Source: Agathobacter ruminis
GTDB taxonomy: Bacteria; Bacillota; Clostridia; Lachnospirales; Lachnospiraceae
Reading direction: 5' to 3'
Length of the DNA: 40,709 nt
Assembly (NCBI RefSeq): GCF_002735305.1
Contig: NZ_PDYG01000070.1
Coordinates: 1-40,709 of the forward strand
A program made the position numbers and the translations under genes. How positions within the stretch are numbered: the stretch's first letter is position 1; each line of letters begins with the position of its first letter. Below are positions 25,613 through 32,926 of the stretch, one piece after another. A model generated the notes under the pieces. That model did no database searches. It was not told the origin of the DNA and saw only the letters and a program-made list of their open reading frames with translations.

Positions 25613-25648
25613 CAAAAACACGCATCTGTGTCATCCACAAATGCGTGT
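25613..25648 (-). terminator. Terminator of the SseB-TetR operon
   Basis: ACACGCAT (25618-25625) and ATGCGTGT (25641-25648) pair around a 15-base loop, followed on the minus strand by TTTTTGTTTTT. It overlaps the tetR-type stop codon. Confidence 0.85.
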
Positions 25649-26208
25649 TACATTTCATTAATAATATCCGTAAAGGAGCGGGACATAATATATAAATATG
25701 CCTCTGCCATCTCAGCCGGATCGAGATCCATATTGCCCTTGATCCATTCTTCTGCCGCAAAAACCATCGACTGCGCATAGTAGGTTGATACCACTTCCGT
25801 AGACAGCCATGCATGCCGCGGTGACTTGCCGCTTGTCATCTCGCCAAGAATCTGTTCGAGAAACTGCTGGACTGCTTTCATTGCAATCTGGTGAAAGCTG
25901 ATCGGTCCGTCCATCTTGACCGCCTTGCCGTAGTATACCCGGTCTTTTCCAATATTGGTAAACAACAGGGTCATGCCTTCTTTAATCATCCCGGCTTCAA
26001 TCAATGGTCTCATCGGGAGCAACAGCTCCGTATTGATGATCCATTCCATCAATTCGTATTTGTCTTGAAAATGATTGTAAAAGGTTGGTCTGATGACACC
26101 GGCACAATCGGTTATTTCTTTAATTGTAATTTTTTCAAGAGGCCTCTTATCCGCAAGTTCTTTAAAGCTTGCAGCAAGCGCCTCATCAATTCCAGGTTTA
26201 TTATTCAT
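25648..26208 (-). CDS. TetR/AcrR-family transcriptional regulator
   Basis: 186-residue regulator with an N-terminal TetR helix-turn-helix: ALAASFKELADKRPLEKITIKEITDCAGVIRPTFYNHFQDKYEL (about residues 10-55; recognition helix around RPTFYNHF). The rest is a helical ligand/dimerisation domain typical of the TetR_C_7/8 type. The ATG overlaps the stop of the preceding small gene (ATGAATAA), so translation is coupled. Directly downstream after a terminator is the MMPL export operon with a palindrome in its upstream region, which is the probable target. The regulator itself is the last gene of the operon with SseB- and DUF308-type genes. The ligand is unknown. Confidence 0.9.
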   Translation of the reverse strand: MNNKPGIDEALAASFKELADKRPLEKITIKEITDCAGVIRPTFYNHFQDKYELMEWIINTELLLPMRPLIEAGMIKEGMTLLFTNIGKDRVYYGKAVKMDGPISFHQIAMKAVQQFLEQILGEMTSGKSPRHAWLSTEVVSTYYAQSMVFAAEEWIKGNMDLDPAEMAEAYLYIMSRSFTDIINEM

Positions 26209-26431
26209 CAAATTCCATGGTTACAAAGTAACCTTTCTCCGTTTCGCGCACATCTACGACCACACCTTCACGGCTTTTCAGTCGCTGGCTTACTTCATAA
26301 TTTCCGGACATGGCAATTGCATGTTCAATCGTATAATAATAGGAAGTAGGGAGTTTGCTCTCTGTTATTTTCAGGTGCTCTCCGGGCTTTGTCAGCCCCG
26401 GACGCTCCATCTTGAATTCCATCTGTCTCAT
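26201..26431 (-). CDS. Small conserved-looking protein of unknown function
   Basis: 76 residues, no family recognised. It has no signal or membrane segment and looks like a compact mostly beta domain (RPGLTKPGEHLKITESKLP, YYYTIEHAIAMSGNYEVSQRL, GVVVDVRETEKGYFVTMEFDE). It overlaps the end of the DUF308-type gene by 4 bp (ATGA) and the start of the TetR gene by 8 bp, which strongly supports it as a real coupled gene. GAGG lies about 10 nt upstream of the ATG. It may assist the TetR regulator or its neighbour; that is conjecture. Confidence 0.78.
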   Translation of the reverse strand: MRQMEFKMERPGLTKPGEHLKITESKLPTSYYYTIEHAIAMSGNYEVSQRLKSREGVVVDVRETEKGYFVTMEFDE

Positions 26432-27012
26432 GCGTGACGATCCTCTATAAATTCCGTATCAATCGGATGATCTCTGCGATACTGGCGCTCGGAACGCGAT
26501 GCGTCAGTGACACAAATCAGATTGGAAATGCCATTGAAAATCAATCCGATTCCAAATACCACACCCATCACATCCAGCACACCAAATGCATCAATGACAA
26601 AGAAAATACCGAATACAACAGATGCCACACTGGTCAAAAATCCAATCCACCAATGTTCACTTCCAAAATTCTTTGCCTCAACTGCGGTCTTCATTCCACG
26701 GATGCCATGCCAGAACATCAACACACCCAAAATAATCGGAATCAGTGCCATTACAATCTTTGGCTGAATCAAAATCCAGATTCCTAAAAGCATCAGTACC
26801 GCACCCATAAATGCCGAGATGCCATATGCTTCCGGTCTGAACATATAAGAGCTGAGTAAAATCACACCCATCACCAACAGAATCACTGCGACCATCACAC
26901 CCACCGCACTAAATGTAAAACTCGGATGTGCCACGAAGAAAATTCCCAAAGCAATGGTAATCAATGATGATAAGGAATAGTCAATCCGAATTCTCTTAAA
27001 AAATTCTCTCAT
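26428..27012 (-). CDS. DUF308/HdeD-like membrane protein
   Basis: 194-residue membrane protein with six hydrophobic segments in three pairs, typical of the DUF308/HdeD group: LITIALGIFFVAHPSFTF, VMVAVILLVMGVILL, FMGAVLMLLGIWILIQP, ALIPIILGVLMFWHGIRGM, and later VVFGIFFVIDAFGVLDVMGVVFGIGLIFNGISNL. A basic/acidic cytoplasmic tail ends it (RSERQYRRDHPIDTEF). The ATG has GGGAGAAG upstream; it follows the SseB-domain gene by 17 bp. HdeD is linked to acid tolerance in enterics, but the function in Firmicutes is not established. Confidence 0.85.
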   Translation of the reverse strand: MREFFKRIRIDYSLSSLITIALGIFFVAHPSFTFSAVGVMVAVILLVMGVILLSSYMFRPEAYGISAFMGAVLMLLGIWILIQPKIVMALIPIILGVLMFWHGIRGMKTAVEAKNFGSEHWWIGFLTSVASVVFGIFFVIDAFGVLDVMGVVFGIGLIFNGISNLICVTDASRSERQYRRDHPIDTEFIEDRHA

Positions 27013-27029
27013 AGTCTTCTCCCGCTTTT

Positions 27030-27992
27030 TTATTTATTTTCCTGAATCAAGTCCAAAATCGTCTGCAGTTCTGCCCCTTCAACCGGTGCTTCGCCATGGG
27101 ATACATGCTTCTTTTCTGCTGTCATCTCGGTCAGCTCCACCTTTTCTTTTCCCTGCTCAATCAGGAAATAACGGGCAATATCCGCTTCCTTATCGCGCAC
27201 CATATAGATACGAAGACTGCAAGGAATTCCACGGTCACGACTTGGCATATCCAGACGGATGGCGGTTGTCGATTCAGACAGGCCAAGCGCCATTACCGAA
27301 AAGTCTTCCGGCAGATACGGATACATGCGTTTCTGCTGATAGCTCTCTTCAAACAATTCGTCGATATATTCCTCTTTGCGTTTGCTCAGCGTCTCCATAA
27401 ACGCATCCACATCCTCAAAGAATTTTGCTGGCAATGACGCAAATTCATAGCGATTGCGCTCAAAGAGCAAATACTGTTCCTCCGTCAATTTAATCTCTTT
27501 TTGAACCGGTGCATGCGGAATCGGCTTGCCTTCGCGCCTTGCGGTCTCCACCTCATTGATGCGCTCAAGCAATGGTCTCTTCAGTATCAGATTGTTGCTA
27601 AATGGATTGATGACCACCCCTGCGCTTTCCGGATTCTTCAAAGCCACTTCCACAACCGCGAGGAACGGCAGATTCATGATGACAGCCGACTGCGGATCCT
27701 TCGGAATCTGTGTCTTCTCCGTATAAATCGGCAGGAAGGTTTCTCCGTTTTTGTTCTTAATTGCCACCGGAATCGGGAATTTCTGATCATTCAGTGTCGC
27801 AGGATTCAGCACTCTGGTCTTGACGAGAGCTTCTACAAGCGCATTCAGGTTCTGTGGCGTTTTATCTGCCACATAACTGGTCATCTTTTCCTCCACTTCC
27901 GGATTCTTTACATCTATCGTCTCCTGCGGGCTCTGTGGCACCTTCGGTGCTCCATTCTTACGTGGCCCCGGGAATTTCGTAATCTTTGCCAT
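27030..27992 (-). CDS. SseB-domain protein
   Basis: 320-residue soluble protein. The first half (about residues 45-160) matches the SseB N-terminal domain: NLNALVEALVKTRVLNPATL, FLPIYTEKTQIPKDP, MNLPFLAVVEVALKNPESAGVVINPFSNNLILKRPLLERI. A second domain follows a lysine/glutamate-rich stretch and ends in a region with MALGLSESTTAIRLDMPSRDRGIPCSLRIYMVRDKEADIARYFLIEQG. The start at the ATG of MAKITKF is chosen as GGAG lies 6 nt upstream. SseB was named for enhanced serine sensitivity; the biochemical role is unknown. It is the first gene of an operon of four, with a good promoter. Confidence 0.85.
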   Translation of the reverse strand: MAKITKFPGPRKNGAPKVPQSPQETIDVKNPEVEEKMTSYVADKTPQNLNALVEALVKTRVLNPATLNDQKFPIPVAIKNKNGETFLPIYTEKTQIPKDPQSAVIMNLPFLAVVEVALKNPESAGVVINPFSNNLILKRPLLERINEVETARREGKPIPHAPVQKEIKLTEEQYLLFERNRYEFASLPAKFFEDVDAFMETLSKRKEEYIDELFEESYQQKRMYPYLPEDFSVMALGLSESTTAIRLDMPSRDRGIPCSLRIYMVRDKEADIARYFLIEQGKEKVELTEMTAEKKHVSHGEAPVEGAELQTILDLIQENK

Positions 27993-28032
27993 ACTTTGCT
28001 CCATTCTGTATTAGTCGTCACATATACACTAA

Positions 28033-28061
28033 ATTATACACATCCGTTCAGCCATTTGCAA
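28033..28061 (-). promoter_or_regulatory. Promoter of the SseB-TetR operon
   Basis: On the minus strand TTGCAA (28056-28061), a 17-bp spacer and consensus TATAAT (28033-28038) lie about 40 bp before the SseB-domain gene. Confidence 0.7.
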
Positions 28062-28082
28062 CCTTGGCGGCCACATGCGAAA

Positions 28083-28102
28083 GACCGGCCAAACGGCCGG
28101 TC
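28083..28102 (-). terminator. Terminator of the RhaS-type ABC operon
   Basis: GACCGGCC (28083-28090), a 4-base loop and GGCCGGTC (28095-28102) form a GC-rich 8-bp stem, followed on the minus strand by TTTCG. The T-run is short. Confidence 0.7.
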
Positions 28103-28143
28103 CTTCAGGGGTAAGATTATTTTTAGTTTATATAGGTAACGAT

Positions 28144-29223
28144 TTAGTATACGGTCTTCCACTCTTCGATGTTGTCCGGATTGAACTCGAATGGAGCACC
28201 AAGGATTACTTCTGTGCCACCGTCAGCTGCTTCGGTAATGGTGTAAGTTACGCCAAGTTCCTTTGCTTCGAAGGTGTCTCCTGCTGCACCTGTGATGGTT
28301 CCGTCAACCAGTGCAAGAGAGATGTATGCTGAAAGCTTTCCAAGGTCGATTGGGTTCCACAGGAACATATATGGGCAAGACTTTCCGCTGTCCGGCTTGC
28401 CAATGTATTCAGCCATTTCAGATGGAAGTCCAAGTCCTGTTACGCGGCAGGTTGCGCCTGTATCCTGAACAACTTTTGCTGCAGCTGCAACACCTACAGT
28501 GGTCGGTGCGCAGATTACTTTTAAGTTTGGATAGTTTGCAAGCAATGCCTGTGTCTGGTCAGTAGACTTCTGAGTTTCGTCATCTCCGTATGCAACTTCT
28601 ACAAGGTTTAAGTCTGCATACTTGCTGTCGTCTGCCATGATGCCCTTCATTGCTTCGATCCATGCATTCTGGTTGGTTGCCTGAGATGATGCAGAAAGGA
28701 TTGCCCAGTCTCCTGAACCACCGGAAATATCATAAACCGCATCGCAAAGTGCCTGAGCTACTTCCTTCACACCGGCCTGATTTGCGAAAGTCTGACGGCT
28801 GTCAGCATTTACAGATGAATCGAGGCAGGAAACCTTGATTCCCTTTGACATTGCATCTTCCAATACGGACTGAAGTGCATTCTCATCATTTGCTGCGACT
28901 GCGATGGAATCAACACCCTGTGAAATCAAAGAGTTGATAACGGTAATCTGAGCATCTGCAGTTGCATCCTGAGGATAGTTCACAACGGCTTCTCCTCCGT
29001 TGGCCTCAATGATTGCCTTGAATCCTTCTACTTCCTTCTCGTTGTATGGGTTTCCGGCACTCTTTGGTACGATTGCATACTGCTTCTTGCCGCTGTCTCC
29101 GCCCTTACTTTCGGATGAAGACTTTGAACCCGTATCTGTGGTGCTTCCACCACCGCCACAGCCTGCCAATGCACCGGCTGCGAGAGTTGCACAAAGAAGT
29201 AAGCTTAAAAGTTTCTTTTTCAT
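28144..29223 (-). CDS. RhaS/LsrB-type sugar-binding lipoprotein
   Basis: Extracytoplasmic binding protein of a CUT2 importer, 359 residues. Lipoprotein signal with LAGC (C22), then a Ser/Gly/Lys linker and the Peripla_BP_4 fold: YAIVPKSAGNPYNEKEVEGF, VDSIAVAANDENAL, LDSSVNADSRQTFANQAG, and GLGLPSEMAEYI...FLWNPIDLGKL. The FANQA and WNPIDLG motifs are those of RhaS (rhamnose) and LsrB (autoinducer-2) proteins rather than RbsB. Rhamnose seems likelier, since no lsrK/lsrF-type genes are near, but no rhamnose catabolic genes are near either. GGGAGG precedes the ATG. Encoded last in the order ATPase, permease, permease, binding protein, which matches rha and lsr operons. Confidence 0.88.
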   Translation of the reverse strand: MKKKLLSLLLCATLAAGALAGCGGGGSTTDTGSKSSSESKGGDSGKKQYAIVPKSAGNPYNEKEVEGFKAIIEANGGEAVVNYPQDATADAQITVINSLISQGVDSIAVAANDENALQSVLEDAMSKGIKVSCLDSSVNADSRQTFANQAGVKEVAQALCDAVYDISGGSGDWAILSASSQATNQNAWIEAMKGIMADDSKYADLNLVEVAYGDDETQKSTDQTQALLANYPNLKVICAPTTVGVAAAAKVVQDTGATCRVTGLGLPSEMAEYIGKPDSGKSCPYMFLWNPIDLGKLSAYISLALVDGTITGAAGDTFEAKELGVTYTITEAADGGTEVILGAPFEFNPDNIEEWKTVY

Positions 29224-29265
29224 GTTTTTTCCTCCCTTAGAAAAAATATAGTTTTTGTGATACCC

Positions 29266-30273
29266 CTAGCTGATTGCTTTTTTCTTGTTGGCCGAAATTC
29301 GTGCGGAAATATTCGGCAACAGGACTGCACCAATCAAAAGGATACCGATGATCAATAGGATGACCTGAGAATTGACATTCTTCTGGCCAAGCCCGATGCG
29401 CAAACATACGATTACAAATGCGGAAAGAATACCACCAATCATCTTTCCTTTACCACCGGTGGACGAGATACCGCCGAATACTGCCATCGCAATGGCATCC
29501 ATTTCGAAGCCTTTTCCCGTTGTGGTATTTGCGCCGTATGTTGCAGCGGTAAAGAAAATGGCGCACAGTGCAGAAAATGCACCCATTGTTACATAGCTGA
29601 TAAACAACACTTTCTTTACCTTAACTCCGGAATAGAATGCGGTCAAGCGATTACTTCCAATTGCCATTAATTCGCGACCGAATTTCATCTTTGTGGAGAT
29701 AATAACAAAGATGGCTCCGGAGATGATGACTAAGAAAAATACGATTGGGACAATGCCCAGGCTCTTTCCGATTGCGCGGAATCCGTCCGCATTTTTGGCT
29801 GCGATACTGCCGCCGCCACCAAGCATGATCTCTGCAATTCCGCGGAAAATAATCTGTGTTCCGAGGGTTACGATCATGGATGGCAATTCCGGAAAGATAA
29901 CAATGATGGCTCCGTTGATTGCCCCACAGATCAAACCTGTACCGAGCATAATCAGCAAAGCAACCGGGAATGGCATTCCCGCGTTGACTGCAAAGCAGCC
30001 GAGTGTTCCCGACAGACACACGATGGAGCCGACCGAAATATCGATTTCACCCATCATCAAGATAAATGCCATCGGAAGCATCAAAAACATTTCCGCCAAA
30101 TATTTTGGCATTTCACGCAATACATTTTCGAGTGTATAGGTTGCGGACATTGCTCTGCAGAGTACCAGCACGACTGCCAGTATGACAATCAGCACGCCCT
30201 CCCAGCTGAGTATCCGCTTTCTCCACACATTCTGCGGTGTTGCATTTATGGTTCTTCCTGATTTTCCTGCCAT
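29266..30273 (-). CDS. Sugar ABC transporter permease 2, RhaQ/LsrD type
   Basis: One of two CUT2 permeases, 335 residues with about nine or ten hydrophobic segments. The family loop GEIDISVGSIVCLSGTLG lies near residue 75, GTQIIFRGIAEIML near 140, and FEMDAIAMAVFGGISSTGGKGKMIGGILSAFVIVCLRIGL near the C-terminus. It is about 60 residues shorter than the GguB-type permease of the other module. The ATG follows the other permease stop by 2 bp, with GGGAG formed by that gene's last codons. The two permeases form a heterodimer in the membrane. Substrate as inferred for the binding protein. Confidence 0.88.
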   Translation of the reverse strand: MAGKSGRTINATPQNVWRKRILSWEGVLIVILAVVLVLCRAMSATYTLENVLREMPKYLAEMFLMLPMAFILMMGEIDISVGSIVCLSGTLGCFAVNAGMPFPVALLIMLGTGLICGAINGAIIVIFPELPSMIVTLGTQIIFRGIAEIMLGGGGSIAAKNADGFRAIGKSLGIVPIVFFLVIISGAIFVIISTKMKFGRELMAIGSNRLTAFYSGVKVKKVLFISYVTMGAFSALCAIFFTAATYGANTTTGKGFEMDAIAMAVFGGISSTGGKGKMIGGILSAFVIVCLRIGLGQKNVNSQVILLIIGILLIGAVLLPNISARISANKKKAIS

Positions 30274-30275
30274 GA

Positions 30276-31235
30276 TTACATCTCCCTTCTCGCAAGTGCA
30301 CGTTTGTTCATCATGCGCTGCGTAATGACATTGACGATAATAACCACAACAATCAGGACACCCTTGATTGTATTCTGTGCAATTGCCGGAATCTTAATCA
30401 ATGGAAGCGCCTTTGCGATGACTGCCAAAACAAGTCCGCCGAGCAATGAACCGGCAACGGTTCCACGGCCTCCGCTCATACTGACACCACCGATTACACA
30501 AGCCGCGATTACATCCATTTCCTTTCCTGTCAGACTGTTTGGCTGCGCGGAAGCATAAATGGAAGTGTTCAGGGCTCCGGTCAGTCCGCAAAGCACACCC
30601 ATAATTGTGTAAACGGCGATTTTTACACGGGCTACTTTGATACCGGAAATCTGAGCAGCTTCAGCATTGCTTCCGACTGCGTAAATATTACGGCCAAACT
30701 TAGTCCACTTTAGAAGGATGAAGAAAAGAATATAGCATAATAATGTGATCCAGATTGTCACATTCACGCCACATATATTTTTCAGCGCGAAGTCCTTGTA
30801 ATTCCCAAGCGCCTCTGCGCCTGCCCACTGGCTGTCTCCTACGATATAAGCCAATGCGCGGAAGATATACATACCTCCCATTGTTGCAATGATCGGTGGG
30901 ACATTGCCCAGACCAATGATGGTTCCCATCAGGCATCCGCATACCGCACCGATTGCAAGAGCAATGATAAATGCCAGTAATGTGCTCTCAATCTTGTTGT
31001 ATTTGAACAGCAATCCGACCACCATTCCGGCCAGCGCCATTGTTGATGCAATGGAAATATCGATTCCACCGATCAAAAGCACCATCAGCATTCCCAATGT
31101 CGGGATCAGTGTAACTACATTATTTTTTAAAATGTCCAAAAAGTTGTCGATCGTAAAGAACGATGGATTGACAAAACTAACAACCGCAATCAGAAGAACG
31201 AGTACGATTACCAGACTTAATTCGCGTTTCTGCAT
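30276..31235 (-). CDS. Sugar ABC transporter permease 1, RhaP/LsrC type
   Basis: Second CUT2 permease of the module, 319 residues. GGIDISIASTMALAGMVVG (near residue 55), LGNVPPIIATMGGMYIFRALAYI and GKEMDVIAACVIGGVSMSGGRGTVAGSLLGGLVLAVIAKAL are characteristic. The start ATG shares its A with the TAA stop of the ATPase gene (TAATG), with GGAGG 9 nt upstream, so expression is coupled. Partner of the following permease. Confidence 0.88.
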   Translation of the reverse strand: MQKRELSLVIVLVLLIAVVSFVNPSFFTIDNFLDILKNNVVTLIPTLGMLMVLLIGGIDISIASTMALAGMVVGLLFKYNKIESTLLAFIIALAIGAVCGCLMGTIIGLGNVPPIIATMGGMYIFRALAYIVGDSQWAGAEALGNYKDFALKNICGVNVTIWITLLCYILFFILLKWTKFGRNIYAVGSNAEAAQISGIKVARVKIAVYTIMGVLCGLTGALNTSIYASAQPNSLTGKEMDVIAACVIGGVSMSGGRGTVAGSLLGGLVLAVIAKALPLIKIPAIAQNTIKGVLIVVVIIVNVITQRMMNKRALARREM

Positions 31236-32746
31236 TATCTTACTGCCTCCTTCTTTTCAGTTTTTTCCATGGAATGCTCAAGGATGATTTCCTGTGTCGC
31301 CTCCTTTGCATCCAGCTCTGCTGTAATGCGTCCGTTGCACATCACATAAATGCGGTCTGACATACCAAGAATCTCAGGCATTTCGGATGAGATCATGATG
31401 ATGGCATATCCCTGCTTTGCCAAATCGCTCATAATGGCATATATTTCAGCTTTGGCTCCGACATCCACACCTTTGGTCGGCTCATCCATGATGACCACCT
31501 TCATGTTGTCCTGTGCGAGTGCCTTTGCCACCACAACCTTTTGCTGATTTCCTCCGGAAAGGGAACTTGCCGGGTCAAAAACGGTAACCGCTTTCGTATC
31601 AACTTCCTCAAGGAACTTCTTGCCAAGTTCGTTCTCTTTCTTTTCATTGATGAACAATCCGTTGCGCATCTTTTTCATGATTGGAAGTGTGACATTGCGT
31701 CCCAGCCCCCAGCTCATGATCAATCCTGTTTTCTGACGATCCTCCGGCAAAAGAATGATTCCAAGATCAGCTGCATCCGTCGGATTCTTCACATGTACCT
31801 CTTTTTGATTTAAGAATACGGTTCCGGAATTCTTTGCAGTGATTCCGCATACCGCTTCCATCACTTCGGTTCTGCCGGCACCGACAAGTCCGGTCAGTCC
31901 GACAATCTCACCTGCACGAACGGACAGGCTGACATCCTTGAAGTAGCCAAGACGGCTAAAATTCTCGATGCGGAGAACTTCTTCTCCCGGCTCAACCGCA
32001 ACCTTCGGATACATATCCGAAATCTCACGGCCAACCATTGCCTTGATCAAATCTGCATTTGTAATTTTATCTACATCATAGGTTCCGATATATTGCGAAT
32101 CACGGAAAACCGTAACTCTTGATGCCAGACGATACATATCTTCAAATCGGTGTGAGATAAAGATAATGGATACGCCGTCATCTCTGAGCTTTTCCACAAT
32201 CTTGTAAAGTTTTTCCGATTCGTTTGCAGTCAGTGATGCAGTCGGCTCATCCAAAATGATGATGCGCGCATGTGTTGAGATTGCCTTTGCAATTTCAACC
32301 ATCTGCTGCTGTGCCACAGAAAGCGTTCCCATCTCGGCAGTCGGTTTGAAATCAGCTTCGAGCTGATCCAGATACACCTGTGCCTCACGGTTCATCTGCT
32401 TCCACTGAAGCACCCCGCCTTTTTTAATTTCATGATTCATGAAAATATTTTCTGTTACACTCAGATCCGGGTAACTCGTCGGATGCTGATATACCGCTGC
32501 GATTCCTGCAGCCTGCGCATCACCCGGTCCCTTGAAATCTACCTTCGTTCCGTCCAAATACATCTCGCCCTCTTCGGCCTGATGTACTCCCGTGATTACT
32601 TTAATGAAGGTCGACTTGCCTGCTCCGTTTTCACCCATCAAAGCATGAATCTCACCCTTTTTCAGTTGAAACTGGACATTATTAAGCGCTTTTACACCCG
32701 GGAAGATCTTGGTAATCCCTTTTAGCTCCAATACATACTCAGACAC
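31235..32746 (-). CDS. Sugar ABC transporter double ATPase, RhaT/LsrA type
   Basis: Double-domain ATPase of the CUT2 family, 503 residues. First domain: Walker [10 protein letters not shown], weak signature LSVAQQQMVEIAKAI, Walker B IIILDEPTASL. Second domain: degenerate P-loop GLVGAGRTEV, full signature [35 protein letters not shown]. The start is a GTG with AAAGGAG 7 nt upstream. First gene of the transport operon, placed behind its own regulatory region with tandem repeats and after the kinase terminator. It powers the two permeases encoded next. Confidence 0.9.
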   Translation of the reverse strand: MSEYVLELKGITKIFPGVKALNNVQFQLKKGEIHALMGENGAGKSTFIKVITGVHQAEEGEMYLDGTKVDFKGPGDAQAAGIAAVYQHPTSYPDLSVTENIFMNHEIKKGGVLQWKQMNREAQVYLDQLEADFKPTAEMGTLSVAQQQMVEIAKAISTHARIIILDEPTASLTANESEKLYKIVEKLRDDGVSIIFISHRFEDMYRLASRVTVFRDSQYIGTYDVDKITNADLIKAMVGREISDMYPKVAVEPGEEVLRIENFSRLGYFKDVSLSVRAGEIVGLTGLVGAGRTEVMEAVCGITAKNSGTVFLNQKEVHVKNPTDAADLGIILLPEDRQKTGLIMSWGLGRNVTLPIMKKMRNGLFINEKKENELGKKFLEEVDTKAVTVFDPASSLSGGNQQKVVVAKALAQDNMKVVIMDEPTKGVDVGAKAEIYAIMSDLAKQGYAIIMISSEMPEILGMSDRIYVMCNGRITAELDAKEATQEIILEHSMEKTEKKEAVR

Positions 32747-32779
32747 GCTCCTTCTCCTTTCCTGATTCCTTTTTACATG

Positions 32780-32809
32780 TTTATCTTATCCTCTGATACA
32801 TGGGTTCAA
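32780..32809 (-). promoter_or_regulatory. Weak promoter candidate of the RhaS-type ABC operon
   Basis: On the minus strand TTGAAC (32804-32809), an 18-bp spacer and GATAAA (32780-32785). Both boxes deviate from consensus, as expected for an activator-dependent promoter; the tandem repeats end 5 bp upstream. Confidence 0.4.
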
Positions 32810-32814
32810 AAACA

Positions 32815-32845
32815 GGAAAATTTTTTGATGAAGGGTAAATTTTTT
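32815..32845 (-). promoter_or_regulatory. Tandem direct repeats before the RhaS-type ABC operon
   Basis: On the plus strand GGAAAATTTTTT (32815-32826) and GGTAAATTTTTT (32834-32845) match at 11 of 12 positions with a 19-bp period. They abut the -35 box. The layout parallels the repeats before the chvE-like operon and suits binding of the AraC-type response regulator encoded at 34726-36294. Confidence 0.5.
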
Positions 32846-32862
32846 CTTGGTACTTTCGCACC

Positions 32863-32917
32863 AAAAAAGCTCTTGATGTCAGCATTTACAACAGTTTGCC
32901 GAAACTCAAGAGCTTTT
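32863..32917 (-). terminator. Terminator of the second two-component operon
   Basis: AAAGCTCTTGA and TCAAGAGCTTT (32865-32876 and 32906-32917) pair around a long loop of about 29 nt, followed on the minus strand by a T-run. It isolates the kinase gene from the transport operon. Confidence 0.75.
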
Positions 32918-32926
32918 GTGATTTGA

